Of a stretch of DNA of 64,000 bases, positions 1 through 10,008 are shown in pieces; the stretch's first letter is position 1; each line of letters starts with the position of its first letter. The notes under the pieces are model-generated. The model did not search any database. It was not told where the DNA came from and saw only the letters and a program-made list of their open reading frames with translations. The position numbers and the translations under genes were made by a program. The stretch spans positions 305,704 to 369,703 of the forward strand of contig NZ_JAHKPV010000001.1 of NCBI RefSeq assembly GCF_018860765.1, written 5' to 3'. The DNA comes from Marinobacter salexigens. GTDB lineage: Bacteria > Pseudomonadota > Gammaproteobacteria > Pseudomonadales > Oleiphilaceae.

Positions 1-570
1 CACTTTTATTCCGGCACCAAACCCGAAGCGCTCAAGGCACTGGAAGAGGTCTACACCTATGCACTTTCCCAACCTGTAACCCCTTTGTATTTAAGTGACT
101 ACGCCAAGCGGGTGCAGGCACAATACTATTCGGTTCTCCTGAGGCCTGATGCACACAGCTTTCGTTGGCGCGGTATACGCCCGCCTTCAACGGTGCGCAT
201 CAGTCAGAACCAGTACCCGGATATGTCACTCAGCCGTGGCGTCGCTGGCTTTCATGACGCGGGCAAGCTGCGCTTCGTTCACCTCGTAGGAGATGATCCC
301 TTGCTGGTTCTTTCCCCCGACCCTGTCATCGGGCCTGTGCTGGATTCTGCAAATGCGAAAATCGTACAATGGCAACGCAAGAAGAGGAACAACCTCTGGC
401 ACATAACCTTGGAGTTTGAAGGGTATCAACCACTGGACTTTACCCTGTCGGGTACATCTCGCTGCTCTGTGAAAAGTCAGCAACTGTCAATTGCTAAAGA
501 CTCCAACAAACGTCTTCTCTTCCATGCTTCGGAACAAAGCCGTGGCCGTTTTGAGCTGGAGTGCCACTGA
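1..570 (+). CDS. pelA: PelA, C-terminal part (cut by window edge)
   Basis: Frame 1 is open from the first base to a TGA at 568-570, giving 189 residues with no start in view. PelA is the periplasmic Pel polysaccharide hydrolase/deacetylase, about 950 residues in Pseudomonas. What is visible is the end of the NodB-like deacetylase region (FYSGTKPEALKALEEVYTYA near the left edge) and a beta-rich C-terminal tail. The catalytic residues lie upstream and cannot be checked. A TTG at position 85 could be mistaken for a start, but the coding frame clearly continues to its left. pelB starts 3 bp after the stop. Identification rests on the tail sequence and on the intact pelBCDEFG order that follows. 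Confidence 0.9.
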   Translation, partial: HFYSGTKPEALKALEEVYTYALSQPVTPLYLSDYAKRVQAQYYSVLLRPDAHSFRWRGIRPPSTVRISQNQYPDMSLSRGVAGFHDAGKLRFVHLVGDDPLLVLSPDPVIGPVLDSANAKIVQWQRKKRNNLWHITLEFEGYQPLDFTLSGTSRCSVKSQQLSIAKDSNKRLLFHASEQSRGRFELECH

Positions 571-573
571 TTC

Positions 574-3500
574 ATGCGCCACCGCAAGCCTGCCTTTTTT
601 AGCCTTCCAGCTTTGCTGGCGCTGGCTGGCCTGCTTTTGGTGGCCTTATACCTGTTATTTCCACGGCAGGCTGTCTTCGAGGACCCCCGTTACCTTGAGG
701 CTCCCGACAGCATTTCTCTGGCTTATCTCGAAACGCTACTGAGATCCGATGCAGGCAACCAAAAACTGCGCCTCAACCTCAGCAAGATGCAGCAAAAAGC
801 CGGTCAACCTGCCAAAGCCATGAACACACTGGCACCTTTGCTCGATAACGCCCAGATTCCACTCCAAGCTATGTCCACCCAAACGGAGCTTCTCCGGGGT
901 GAGTTTTTCCGCGCCGAGACCGATGCGGGCCGATCGCAGCTTCGGGACCAGCTTGCGTCTACACTTAAGCAGGCCTTTAATCAGGATTACTCGATTGCCG
1001 AGAAGCGGGCGCTTGCCGCCAACGTGCTGCCGCTGCTTTCCGTTGAGGAACAGTTGGCTGTGCGCCAGCAACTCTTTGAACAGGCTAGCGGCACTGCCCG
1101 ATTCCGGCTAGGACAGGATCTTGCGAACCTTCAGGAAGGCACCGGCAGCCCGAACAACGCGAAAGACACCCTTGAAACCATCTTACCGCTGGTTCCAAGC
1201 GACGAAGAAAGCGCATTTATCCGCAACCTGATTCGGCTGGATCTAGCTACAGGAAACGCAGGCAAAGCTCTAGAGCTGTTTCAAGCAACTCACGAAGGCA
1301 CCAACCTGAGCTCGCAACAGTTGCGCGAAGGCATACGCCTTGCCGACCTTGCGGGCGATCCCGAAGTCAATGCAAACTGGCTTGATTTACTAGCGCAGAA
1401 AGAACCCGGTGACATGGATGTGCAGCGTCGATTCCTGATGCTGCAGTTAGGGCGGGGCGACATCCGCGAGGCTCTGACCACCATCAAGCGCATGGAAAAC
1501 AATGGCCGGGCTTTGGCCAGAACCGATAAGGAACGCATTGCCCGGGTATATGAATGGAACAACATGCCGTCCGAAGCTCTGGGCTATTGGCGCGACCTGT
1601 TTCTTAACCAGCCTCCGGAAATCACATCTTCAATTGCCTATGAGCGGGCCAGCAATCTGGCTAGCGGCCTGTTCCGGTGGCCAACGCTCGTCGAGCTGCT
1701 TAAAGTTCGCGCCGCCCGCAAGCAACTGGGTCCTGAAGGCTATAACCAGCTTACTGATGCGCTCATTAGTACCGGTGAAATGAGCGATGCAGATGAGTAC
1801 CTAACACAAGGAATCGCCCGCTTCCCCGAAAACGCTGCCTTGCGACAGCGCCGATTTGTATTGCTTGTGAACAGTCGTCGTTTGGAAGACGCCATCAGTT
1901 TGCTGCAAGCAGCACCCTCCCTGACAGACGAGGAAAAGATACGGCTTGCCAATTTGCATTGGCGCACGCGGGATCCGGAATCGGCACTGACTGTGCTGGG
2001 ATTTACACCGAAAAATCCGGAGCTGGCGCAAGAAGCCGAGGCCATGCGTTTGGACCTAGCCATCATGCTGAACCGAAAAGAACTACTCAAACAGTTCTAT
2101 GAACGCACCGCCAAACAGCCTGTTGATGAGATACCCGAAGAACTCAGAGATCGCGTAATCACACTCTCTTGGCAATTTGGCTCGCCCGACGAATCCCTTG
2201 CTTTGAGCCGCCAGCAATATCGCGAGACCGGAGAGTTGCGCTACCTCATCACCATGGCAGAGCTGCAGAATTCTCTGAACCTCTGGGATGAGCTGGCCGA
2301 ATCGCTCGCGCAATGGGATAGCACATTTTCTCAAGCCTCGAACGACCCCCGATTTTGGGTACTGACAGCAAGGTTGCACCAAGCCCACAACAAGCCCGAG
2401 GCCGCCCAAAAAGCGTTTTTAGCAGCCGCCACGCTGGCACCGGATAACAGCAGCCTGCTGATTAACTGGGGTTGGTTTTTACTGAGCCAACCCAGCCTGC
2501 TGCCTGGCCAACTACCGCAAATTCTAGCCACACTGGCCGACTACCACTCCGCAGACACCTATCCGCTGCAGATATATGGACACCTTGCACTGAATGAACC
2601 GGAATTGGCCGAGGCCTGGCTAGCAGAAGCTCGCAAGGAGCTCAGCGGCGACCCCTCGCAATTGCTTTCGCTGTCTGACTATGCCCGCAATAATGGCGCG
2701 CGGTCTGAAGCCGAGGCAGAGGCACTGCGGCAATACGCAGTCCTCATCACCAGGAAGCTGGAGAAGCCAGATCCAGAGGTCCTTACCCAGCTAAACAGTG
2801 TTCTGAGGGATCCCATTCAAGAACCCGTAGGGCCCCTTTACCGATTTGATAACCGAGCAGTGCAAGCAAGCGCACAAATACTCGATCTTGGCGGTTTCTC
2901 AGTACACACAGCCGGGGTGACCGGACAATTCAGCCACGACCGCTACCGCTGGCTCTTTTCCGCAGAGCATACCAGCGCTCAAAACCAAGGCTTACTGCTA
3001 GCACGCCCTGAACCGACAGAAAGTGGTCGCCTGCAGTGGCAGACCAACAATCAGAACCTTCTATTGAGCACCGAACTGAGCACTTATCGCCTTGCCAGTG
3101 GCGACCAGCTGTCGGCCGTTTTTGAGCTTACAACCCAGCCCTCGGACCGTTTTACTCTGGGCGCCGGTCTGGCGGTCAACGAACGTGTAACCAACAGTGC
3201 CGAAGCCTGGTGGTTAACATCGGCTAACCGGGCCTCAGTTTCTGGCAGTTACGCTCCTTGGCCAAGGCTGGAGCTTACCGGTGATGTTGACTACATCTCT
3301 GTAGATGAAGCCTTCGGCGGCGAGATTGGCACTGGCTACAACACCGACCTGCTTGCTACTTACAGCCTGCTCAGAAACGACCCGGCTTGGCGGATTTCAC
3401 TCGGGTATCAAAGCCGCCAGCTGAATTTGAGCAACAGCCTAAGCGCCGGCACCCTTGCCAAACTGAGCGTACCATTAGCACCCGACGGGCTATTAACCGA

Positions 3501-3774
3501 TGATTATCGGCGCATCGGGCTCACATCCCAGTGGTCCCATGGGGAGCCTCAGGCCCTGAACCGAACCGCTCCATCGCCACGATTGTTTTTCTCACTGGAC
3601 AGCGGTTATGTATTATCCACCTCAAGCTTCGACTTTGGCGCCCGCATGGGCCTCGGCTGGCGTATTGCGGGTGATGATGAGCTGGCGTTTTCTGCTGGCT
3701 ATAGCACCGACAGTCTGGACGGTCAGTCCCGTGCAGATGCCAAATTAACGTATACCCTTTATTTGGGCCACTAA
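574..3774 (+). CDS. pelB: PelB, TPR scaffold and outer-membrane export porin
   Basis: The protein has 1066 residues. A single hydrophobic anchor lies at about residues 9-30. It is followed by a long alpha-helical region of tetratricopeptide-like repeats to about residue 750. The C-terminal 300 residues alternate polar and hydrophobic positions as expected of a beta-barrel and end in YTLYLGH. In the family, the periplasmic TPR part brings the deacetylase PelA to the pore and the barrel exports Pel across the outer membrane. It is shorter than the 1193-residue Pseudomonas PelB, most likely through fewer TPRs. The ATG lies 3 bp after pelA, and pelC follows after 14 bp, consistent with one transcript. 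Confidence 0.93.
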   Translation: MRHRKPAFFSLPALLALAGLLLVALYLLFPRQAVFEDPRYLEAPDSISLAYLETLLRSDAGNQKLRLNLSKMQQKAGQPAKAMNTLAPLLDNAQIPLQAMSTQTELLRGEFFRAETDAGRSQLRDQLASTLKQAFNQDYSIAEKRALAANVLPLLSVEEQLAVRQQLFEQASGTARFRLGQDLANLQEGTGSPNNAKDTLETILPLVPSDEESAFIRNLIRLDLATGNAGKALELFQATHEGTNLSSQQLREGIRLADLAGDPEVNANWLDLLAQKEPGDMDVQRRFLMLQLGRGDIREALTTIKRMENNGRALARTDKERIARVYEWNNMPSEALGYWRDLFLNQPPEITSSIAYERASNLASGLFRWPTLVELLKVRAARKQLGPEGYNQLTDALISTGEMSDADEYLTQGIARFPENAALRQRRFVLLVNSRRLEDAISLLQAAPSLTDEEKIRLANLHWRTRDPESALTVLGFTPKNPELAQEAEAMRLDLAIMLNRKELLKQFYERTAKQPVDEIPEELRDRVITLSWQFGSPDESLALSRQQYRETGELRYLITMAELQNSLNLWDELAESLAQWDSTFSQASNDPRFWVLTARLHQAHNKPEAAQKAFLAAATLAPDNSSLLINWGWFLLSQPSLLPGQLPQILATLADYHSADTYPLQIYGHLALNEPELAEAWLAEARKELSGDPSQLLSLSDYARNNGARSEAEAEALRQYAVLITRKLEKPDPEVLTQLNSVLRDPIQEPVGPLYRFDNRAVQASAQILDLGGFSVHTAGVTGQFSHDRYRWLFSAEHTSAQNQGLLLARPEPTESGRLQWQTNNQNLLLSTELSTYRLASGDQLSAVFELTTQPSDRFTLGAGLAVNERVTNSAEAWWLTSANRASVSGSYAPWPRLELTGDVDYISVDEAFGGEIGTGYNTDLLATYSLLRNDPAWRISLGYQSRQLNLSNSLSAGTLAKLSVPLAPDGLLTDDYRRIGLTSQWSHGEPQALNRTAPSPRLFFSLDSGYVLSTSSFDFGARMGLGWRIAGDDELAFSAGYSTDSLDGQSRADAKLTYTLYLGH

Positions 3775-3788
3775 CAGGAGTTTTCATC

Positions 3789-4319
3789 ATGCTCATCCGA
3801 TCCGTGACACTGGTGCTGACACTGGCCTTTCTGGCCGGTTGCTCCGTCATGCAAAGCCAGCAAGCGTCTGAGCCTGTAGACTTGAACAGCCGATTTGCGG
3901 TTATCCCGCTGGGCAACCTGTCGCAAACACCGCAGGCTGGCGACCAAGCCGCCAGCATCCTCAGTGCGCTGTTGCGGGCGAGAGGTGCGGCCGAGGTGGA
4001 GCTTTACCTACCCGCAGATGACAACCCTCTGATCTACGATAACCGAGCCAGACAGCAAGACGCGATCGCTGCCGCGCAGTCAGACGGCGCAGACATTATC
4101 GTATCGGGCACTGTTGACGAGTGGCGTTACAAATCCGGGTTAGACGGTGAACCGGCTGTCGGTATCACTCTGGAATTCCGCAACGCCGATGACAACTCGG
4201 TGCTTTGGTCTGCCACAGGCGCCCGTACAGGTTGGGGCAGTGAAGGCGTTACCGTTGCCGGGCACAAGGTCTTAGATGATCTGCTGGACGCATTGCCTGT
4301 AACCAACTCCGCGCGCTAA
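3789..4319 (+). CDS. pelC: PelC, outer-membrane lipoprotein of Pel export
   Basis: The protein has 176 residues. The N-terminus is a lipoprotein signal with the lipobox LAGC, so Cys18 should be lipidated. In the family PelC forms a ring on the periplasmic face of the outer membrane and funnels the cationic polymer toward PelB. A strong ribosome binding site (CAGGAG) precedes the ATG. The acidic segment EVELYLPADDNP and the core resemble the curli CsgG-like fold reported for PelC. The length is close to the usual 170 or so residues. pelD starts 6 bp after the stop. Confidence 0.9.
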   Translation: MLIRSVTLVLTLAFLAGCSVMQSQQASEPVDLNSRFAVIPLGNLSQTPQAGDQAASILSALLRARGAAEVELYLPADDNPLIYDNRARQQDAIAAAQSDGADIIVSGTVDEWRYKSGLDGEPAVGITLEFRNADDNSVLWSATGARTGWGSEGVTVAGHKVLDDLLDALPVTNSAR

Positions 4320-4325
4320 GGCATT

Positions 4326-5660
4326 ATGAAAACACCCGACGTATCCAGTGATCCGGCTCTAGCCAGCAAGCAGTCACCCATTTGGCTGAAGTGGTTTGAA
4401 ACCATCGCCATCACAGTGCTGTTCATCGCTTTGGGTTTCTGGAACCGACCGGACGATCCTCTGTTTGTCAGTGACGTATTTCCATGGCCAGCACTGGTCA
4501 CCCTGCTTGCAGGCTTGAGATACGGCTTTTTCATGGCGCTTGTCTCCTCCACTGTCATACTCGCAACCGCGGGCCTGCTTCTGCGGGCAGAGCTGTTGCC
4601 CGGGGATCAGTTACCCTACGTATGGGGCTTGGGCGTGATGGCAATCGGCCTACTTGCGGGGGAATTTCGTGACTACTGGGATCGCCGCATCGAAAAACTG
4701 GTAGCTGCGAACCAATACCGGCATACGCGGTTAGAAGAGTTCACACGCAATTTCTATCTACTGAAAGTGTCCCACGACCGCCTAGAGCAACAACTGGCTG
4801 GCAGTTCCAGCAGCCTACGCGAAGCCCTAAGGCGCCTGTACAGCGAAATATCCCATGCCCAAGGTAGCGGACTCAACCGGGAAACCAGCGAGCTGATAAT
4901 GCGTCTTATGGTGCGCTACGGCCAATTACAGATTGCTGCTATATACGCGGTTGAAGAGGGTCAACTGGCGGAGACGCCGCTGACCAGCATCGGTAACTTC
5001 CAACCCATAGAAACAGATGACCCCCTGCTAACTCATGCCCTACAAGAGCAAACACTGGTTTCGGTGCACACGGAATATCGCGACAACCGGAACGAACTGA
5101 AAACCAAACTTTTGCTGGCTCTGCCACTCATTGATTCCACCGGAATCATCATCGGCATGATTGCCGTAGAAGCCATGCCTTTTTTCAGCTTTCAGCCAAA
5201 AACCTTGCGCCTATTGGCTATTTTGGCAGGGCACATGGCAGATATGATTCAGGAACAAACAAAAGTACAACAGCAGTCTGCACCGGAATGGCGCCAATTT
5301 AAATTCCAGCTTGCACGGGTCATATCTGATGCCCAGAACCACGCACTACCCGGCTCCCTTGTACACCTATCGTTTAAGGAGGCGGCAGATGCGGTTCGCG
5401 TAATCGAGCGGATGCAACAGATGCGCCGGGGGCTCGATGTTATAGCCTACCCACCCGACGCTTCAGAGACACAAGTGGCCATATTAATGCCGCTCACGGA
5501 CGAACTGGGCTGCGCGGCTTATGTGCAAAGGCTTGCAGACGATATCCGCCAACAAACTGGGCAGTCGCTGGAGGCTTTGGCACACATCCGGCAACAGCAA
5601 ATCAGCGGCACAACAGACATAGCCCAGTGGTTTGAAAGAATCCGAAAGGAACCTGCATGA
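4326..5660 (+). CDS. pelD: PelD, inner-membrane c-di-GMP receptor
   Basis: The protein has 444 residues. About four membrane segments lie in residues 20-115, followed by a coiled stretch, a GAF domain (about 165-310) and a degenerate GGDEF domain. The degenerate domain lacks a GGDEF signature but keeps the c-di-GMP inhibitory-site motif RGLD at R368-D371 and a downstream Arg in YVQRLADDIR. These match the positions described for P. aeruginosa PelD (R367, D370, R402). Binding of c-di-GMP there activates Pel polymerisation, so post-translational control by c-di-GMP is expected. The end overlaps pelE by ATGA, suggesting coupled translation. Confidence 0.93.
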   Translation: MKTPDVSSDPALASKQSPIWLKWFETIAITVLFIALGFWNRPDDPLFVSDVFPWPALVTLLAGLRYGFFMALVSSTVILATAGLLLRAELLPGDQLPYVWGLGVMAIGLLAGEFRDYWDRRIEKLVAANQYRHTRLEEFTRNFYLLKVSHDRLEQQLAGSSSSLREALRRLYSEISHAQGSGLNRETSELIMRLMVRYGQLQIAAIYAVEEGQLAETPLTSIGNFQPIETDDPLLTHALQEQTLVSVHTEYRDNRNELKTKLLLALPLIDSTGIIIGMIAVEAMPFFSFQPKTLRLLAILAGHMADMIQEQTKVQQQSAPEWRQFKFQLARVISDAQNHALPGSLVHLSFKEAADAVRVIERMQQMRRGLDVIAYPPDASETQVAILMPLTDELGCAAYVQRLADDIRQQTGQSLEALAHIRQQQISGTTDIAQWFERIRKEPA

Positions 5661-6640
5661 ACGCCTGGCTGATCTCACTGGGTCTAGCACTGGAAGCAGG
5701 CAGCATCGCATCGCTTTTCGCAGACCTGCCGCCTGCCATTGCGTTTCTGACCTTTCTCTCAATTCATGCACTGGCTTGCTTGGTGTTCACGCTTTTGAGC
5801 CTACCACTGCTGCCTGCCAGCTACCGCCGCAAGGGATTCCAGGCTGCCCTGCTTTTATTTACTCTGCAGTTTGCTATTCCGGTGATCGGGAGCATCGGAG
5901 TGTTTGCAGGTATGCTCCTGCCACTGCACTTGCCTCGCTCGGAACACAACACCCCTTGGCAAGAAACGGCCATACCTGATTTGCCTTTCAGCCCGGTGGA
6001 CATGAGCCAGCAAATGATTTTCAGCGAAGGCGGTTTGCGAGAGGTGCTTCGAGAGGCCCATGCTCCGGAGCGGCGCTTGAAAGCCCTGCTGGCCTCCCGC
6101 CAGCTTATCGACCGTGAAGCCATCAACATCCTACAAGAAGCACTCAAAGACCCTTCCGACGACGTGCGCTTACTGGCCTACTCCATGTTGGAACAGCAGG
6201 AGAAGCGCTTGGCATCCCGTGCTCAAAGCCTGCAAAAACTTCTAGAGCAACAGCAACACCCTGATCGAAACCGGCTAAAGCGTCGGCTGGCCCATACTTG
6301 GTGGGAAATGGCCTACCTCGGTCTGGCACAGGGCGGTCTGCGGCAATACTATCTGGAAAACGCCAGAACGATTTTGGCGGAGCTAACTGGCGCAATATCC
6401 CAGCACAACGACTGGCGGCTTTTGGGCCGGGTAGAGCTGGCACTGAACCACACCACAGCCGCCAGCCGTGCTTTTGAAGCGGCGCTTGCCAACGGCGCAC
6501 CGCCTGAATTAATTTTCCCCTATCAGGCAGAGATTGCTTTTCTCGCAAGGGACTACCGCAAAGTGCGCTTTCACCTCGCCAATTGTTCGCGGTTTAGGCC
6601 CGCGCCTGTGGTCAAAAACCTGATGGAGGGCTGGCTATGA
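5657..6640 (+). CDS. pelE: PelE, inner-membrane Pel synthase component
   Basis: The protein has 327 residues. Three or so hydrophobic helices lie in residues 1-100, followed by a soluble all-helical region with repeat-like character (HEAT/TPR-like, about 125-320). PelE is known to sit in the inner-membrane synthase complex with PelD, PelF and PelG; its exact job is less clear than theirs. The ATG overlaps the pelD stop, and its own stop overlaps the pelF start, both as ATGA. Sequence conservation in PelE is low, so the call leans on position and architecture. Confidence 0.88.
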   Translation: MNAWLISLGLALEAGSIASLFADLPPAIAFLTFLSIHALACLVFTLLSLPLLPASYRRKGFQAALLLFTLQFAIPVIGSIGVFAGMLLPLHLPRSEHNTPWQETAIPDLPFSPVDMSQQMIFSEGGLREVLREAHAPERRLKALLASRQLIDREAINILQEALKDPSDDVRLLAYSMLEQQEKRLASRAQSLQKLLEQQQHPDRNRLKRRLAHTWWEMAYLGLAQGGLRQYYLENARTILAELTGAISQHNDWRLLGRVELALNHTTAASRAFEAALANGAPPELIFPYQAEIAFLARDYRKVRFHLANCSRFRPAPVVKNLMEGWL

Positions 6641-8175
6641 TCCGCCGCACGCCCAAGCAAGAAGCTCCCATAGCCGATATCACACTGCTGCTGGAAGGCA
6701 CCTATCCGTTTATCCGCGGAGGTGTTTCATCCTGGGTGCACCAAATTATCACCGGTCTGCCCCAGTTCCGTTTTTCACTGATCTTTCTGGGTGGCGATCG
6801 CAGCCACTATGGCAAGCAGCAATACACCTTGCCGGACAATGTTGTGCACCTTGAGTGCCATTACCTGATGGACAACCTTGACGACACCAAGCCAAAGCCC
6901 AGCAAAGGTAGTCGCCGAGCCTTCGAGACCCAGCGCACCTTGCATGACCAGTTCCGCAGCAATAAACCTGTACCAGAAGGTGTGCTCAGCCAAGCATTAC
7001 GGGACCTTGGGCGCAAAGGCGGCATCAACAAAGAAGACTTTCTGTACAGCGAAGAAAGTTGGCAGATGATTGACGAAAGTTACCGAAATTACTGCACTGA
7101 GCCATCCTTCGTGGACTACTTCTGGACCATACGGATCATGCACGCGCCTCTGTTCATGCTTGCAGACATCGCGCAAAACATTCCGAAAACCCGGGCGGTA
7201 CACTCCATTTCTACAGGCTACGCCGGGCTTCTGGGCGCCATGCTAAAAGATTTGCGCGATCTGCCTTTTATTCTCACGGAACACGGCATATACACGAAAG
7301 AACGTAAAATCGATCTTTCCCAAGCCGAATGGATACGTGAAGCCAGCGATCAAGTAAGTGCCAATCTCAACGACCAACTCGGCTATATCCGGCAGTTGTG
7401 GATTCGTTTTTTTGAGACCATGGGCAGGCTAACGTACCAGCAGGCAGACCCGATCATTTCCCTCTACCTCGGCAATCAGCAGAGACAGCTGGCGGACGGC
7501 GCCGTGCCGGAACGAACCCACATTATCCCGAACGGCATCAGCCCGGAGCAGTTCGAAGGCGCACTCGCCGCGAGGCCTGAGGCAGCACCCATGGTAATGG
7601 GCCTTGTGGGCAGGGTAGTGCCTATTAAAGACATAAAAACCTTCATAAGGGCCATGCGTTCGGTGTACGAGGTGGTTCCGAATGTCGAAGGTTGGATTGT
7701 CGGCCCGGAGGACGAAGACCCGGCCTACGTGACCGAGTGCAAAGAACTCGTCAGCAGTCTGGGCCTGCAAGACTGCGTGAAGTTTTTGGGTTTTCGCAAC
7801 GTGAAAGACATACTGCCGCAACTTGGGCTGATGGTGCTAACGTCAATCTCCGAAGCCTTACCGCTGGTTATTCTGGAAGCCCACGCCGCAGGGCTGCCGT
7901 GTTTGGCCACAGACGTTGGCGCCTGTCGCGAGCTTATTGAGGGCGGCACCTCAGAAGACCAAAGTCTGGGCCGCAGTGGTGCCGTGGTTCCCATTGCCGA
8001 CCCGGAGGCGACCGCAAGGGAAGCTATCCGGCTGTTACTGGACGAGAAGCGCTGGCAGCAAGCGAGTGAGGCGGGGCTGGCACGGGTGAAACGCTACTAC
8101 ACTCTGGACGCCATGTTTGATTCCTATCGCAACATTTACGACACAGCCATAGCCAGCGGGAGCCAGACAGACTAA
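6637..8175 (+). CDS. pelF: PelF, GT4 glycosyltransferase of Pel synthesis
   Basis: The protein has 512 residues, the usual size. It is a cytosolic GT-B glycosyltransferase of family 4 that polymerises the Pel chain from nucleotide sugars. The N-terminal domain carries the family signature LLLEGTYPFIRGGVSSWVHQ. The C-terminal domain carries the retaining-transferase EX7E motif, E406 to E414 in SEALPLVILE, preceded by the sugar-nucleotide loop GLVGRVVPIKD. It overlaps pelE at the start (ATGA) and pelG by one base at the stop (TAATG). Confidence 0.95.
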   Translation: MIRRTPKQEAPIADITLLLEGTYPFIRGGVSSWVHQIITGLPQFRFSLIFLGGDRSHYGKQQYTLPDNVVHLECHYLMDNLDDTKPKPSKGSRRAFETQRTLHDQFRSNKPVPEGVLSQALRDLGRKGGINKEDFLYSEESWQMIDESYRNYCTEPSFVDYFWTIRIMHAPLFMLADIAQNIPKTRAVHSISTGYAGLLGAMLKDLRDLPFILTEHGIYTKERKIDLSQAEWIREASDQVSANLNDQLGYIRQLWIRFFETMGRLTYQQADPIISLYLGNQQRQLADGAVPERTHIIPNGISPEQFEGALAARPEAAPMVMGLVGRVVPIKDIKTFIRAMRSVYEVVPNVEGWIVGPEDEDPAYVTECKELVSSLGLQDCVKFLGFRNVKDILPQLGLMVLTSISEALPLVILEAHAAGLPCLATDVGACRELIEGGTSEDQSLGRSGAVVPIADPEATAREAIRLLLDEKRWQQASEAGLARVKRYYTLDAMFDSYRNIYDTAIASGSQTD

Positions 8176-9551
8176 TGGCAGGCATTGGATTTGAACTCAG
8201 GCGCATCCTCAAACGCGACAACCTGAGCAGCCTGATCGGCGCCTACGGCCTCGCCAGCATCATCAGCTCCGGGCCCTGGGTGCTGTCGGTACTCGGGGTC
8301 ATGCTGATTGGTATTATCAGTATCAACCTGTCGGTTCCCGAACGAGAGATCATTCAGTTTCTGGTTTCCGTAACCTATCTGATGGCCATTTCCCTAACGC
8401 TGTCGGGGCTGTTTCAACACGTATTTACGCGCTGGGTTGCAGACCGGCTCTATGAAAAACGTAAGCTGCTGATTCTGCCCAACCTGATGGGCGTGCTCTG
8501 GTTTTCCACCCTACTGGCGCTGGCCTGCGGCCTACCGGCAGCGCTTTTTCTGCTGCCCGGCACCTCCGTTGTATACAAGCTTCTGATGCTGGCCAATTTT
8601 GTAGTGCTGTGTAATCTCTGGCCAGTCACCATCTTTCTTTCAGGCATGAAGTCCTACACCTTGATTGTGGCGCTGTTTGCGGTGAGCTACTTCACCGCCA
8701 TTGTCGCGTCTATACTGTTAGCCAAGTATGGGTTGGAAGGGCTTTTGGGCGGCCTGCTGACGGGCCATGGCTTGCTATTATTCAGCTTTCTATTCACCAT
8801 CATCCGACAGTACCCAAGTGACGCCCCCATGGGCTTCGACTTTACCCGCCGGGCACAGATTTTCCCCGCATTGATCGCCACTGGCCTCTTGTTCAACGCT
8901 GCAGTTTGGGCCGATAAGTTTATCTTTTGGTTCCACCCTGACACCTCTCAACACGTCATCGGAACACTCAGGGCATCGGTGATTTACGACCTGCCGATTT
9001 TTCTCGCCTATCTGGCGATCATCCCCGGTATGGCGGTGTTTCTAGTACGCATGGAAACAGACTTTTCTGAAGCCTACGACCGCTTCTACAGCGCTGTGCG
9101 CCAAGGCGACACTCTGGCCCGGATAAACAGTTTTCGGGATGAAATGGTACGCGTTGCACGCAACGGCATTTACGAGATATGCAAGGTTCAGAGCTTTACC
9201 GTCATTATTCTGTTCCTATGGGCAGATGAACTGCTATCCGCCATCGGGATATCCACGCTCTACTTGCCCCTGTTCTATATCGATTTGGTGTCTGTAAGCA
9301 TGCAGCTGATTCTGCTCGCCATTCAGAACGTCTTGTTTTATCTGGATGCCAGAAACATCAACGTTTCTTTATGTGTGATCTTTTTTGTCAGTAATATCGT
9401 GCTTACGCTTCTCACCATTGAACTGGGCGCCAGCTTTTACGGCTACGGATACGCAGGCGCTACGCTCTTATCTTCGGTAATCGGGCTGGCCATGCTGTCG
9501 CGCAAATTCGACCGACTTGAGTACGAAACCTTTATGCTTCAGGGGCGATAG
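8175..9551 (+). CDS. pelG: PelG, polytopic inner-membrane Pel transporter
   Basis: The protein has 458 residues. It opens with the conserved MAGIGFELRRILKRD and then has about twelve strongly hydrophobic segments, as in Wzx/MATE-type flippases. PelG is thought to carry the growing Pel chain across the inner membrane in complex with PelD, PelE and PelF. It is the last gene of the operon. The next gene is convergent, with a gap of only 14 bp and no obvious terminator hairpin between them. Confidence 0.94.
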   Translation: MAGIGFELRRILKRDNLSSLIGAYGLASIISSGPWVLSVLGVMLIGIISINLSVPEREIIQFLVSVTYLMAISLTLSGLFQHVFTRWVADRLYEKRKLLILPNLMGVLWFSTLLALACGLPAALFLLPGTSVVYKLLMLANFVVLCNLWPVTIFLSGMKSYTLIVALFAVSYFTAIVASILLAKYGLEGLLGGLLTGHGLLLFSFLFTIIRQYPSDAPMGFDFTRRAQIFPALIATGLLFNAAVWADKFIFWFHPDTSQHVIGTLRASVIYDLPIFLAYLAIIPGMAVFLVRMETDFSEAYDRFYSAVRQGDTLARINSFRDEMVRVARNGIYEICKVQSFTVIILFLWADELLSAIGISTLYLPLFYIDLVSVSMQLILLAIQNVLFYLDARNINVSLCVIFFVSNIVLTLLTIELGASFYGYGYAGATLLSSVIGLAMLSRKFDRLEYETFMLQGR

Positions 9552-9565
9552 CGGATAACATCTGC

Positions 9566-9904
9566 TTACTGTATTTGAGCAAACTTAACCCATGTTCCCC
9601 GGCTGTTTTTCCAAGAAGTGCCAGAATTTCTGTCGATACGAATAGCTCTCCAGCTTTCACCAGTGGAGACTATTTTGACATCGTAAAGTGATTTAGGAAT
9701 TGGGCTTGGGTCTTTTATCTTCCTCCACTCTGTGTTCGATGCCCACCAAGTTTCGCCAGTACGTATATTGAACTTTACGTGTCGCGTTTTTCCTTCTTGT
9801 GAGAGGGAGGCTATCTCCAGAGCGTAAGTTCCATGCTCGGTGCCCAATGAGCTACATCCCGAAATGCCAAACAAAATCACAACAATAAGAACTCCGTATC
9901 GCAT
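9566..9904 (-). CDS. Small hypothetical lipoprotein
   Basis: The protein has 112 residues. The N-terminus is a clear lipoprotein signal (VILFGISGCSSL, Cys17). The mature part is small, basic and rich in Trp and Ser, with two similar segments, TGETWWASNTEWRKI and SGTSWKNSRGTWVKF, suggesting a short duplicated beta unit. I do not recognise a named family. It faces pelG tail to tail and marks the left edge of the accessory island. No convincing attC flanks it, so it may be a worn cassette or a non-cassette gene. Confidence 0.6.
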   Translation of the reverse strand: MRYGVLIVVILFGISGCSSLGTEHGTYALEIASLSQEGKTRHVKFNIRTGETWWASNTEWRKIKDPSPIPKSLYDVKIVSTGESWRAIRIDRNSGTSWKNSRGTWVKFAQIQ

Positions 9905-10008
9905 ATCCTTCTCGCTTCATCCTTAATATGGTGTAAGTTTCTGCTGAGCTCTACCAGCGCGCCCAGCCGAGCGACAACAGCCGTTTACTATGTGATCTGA
10001 AGGCAAGA

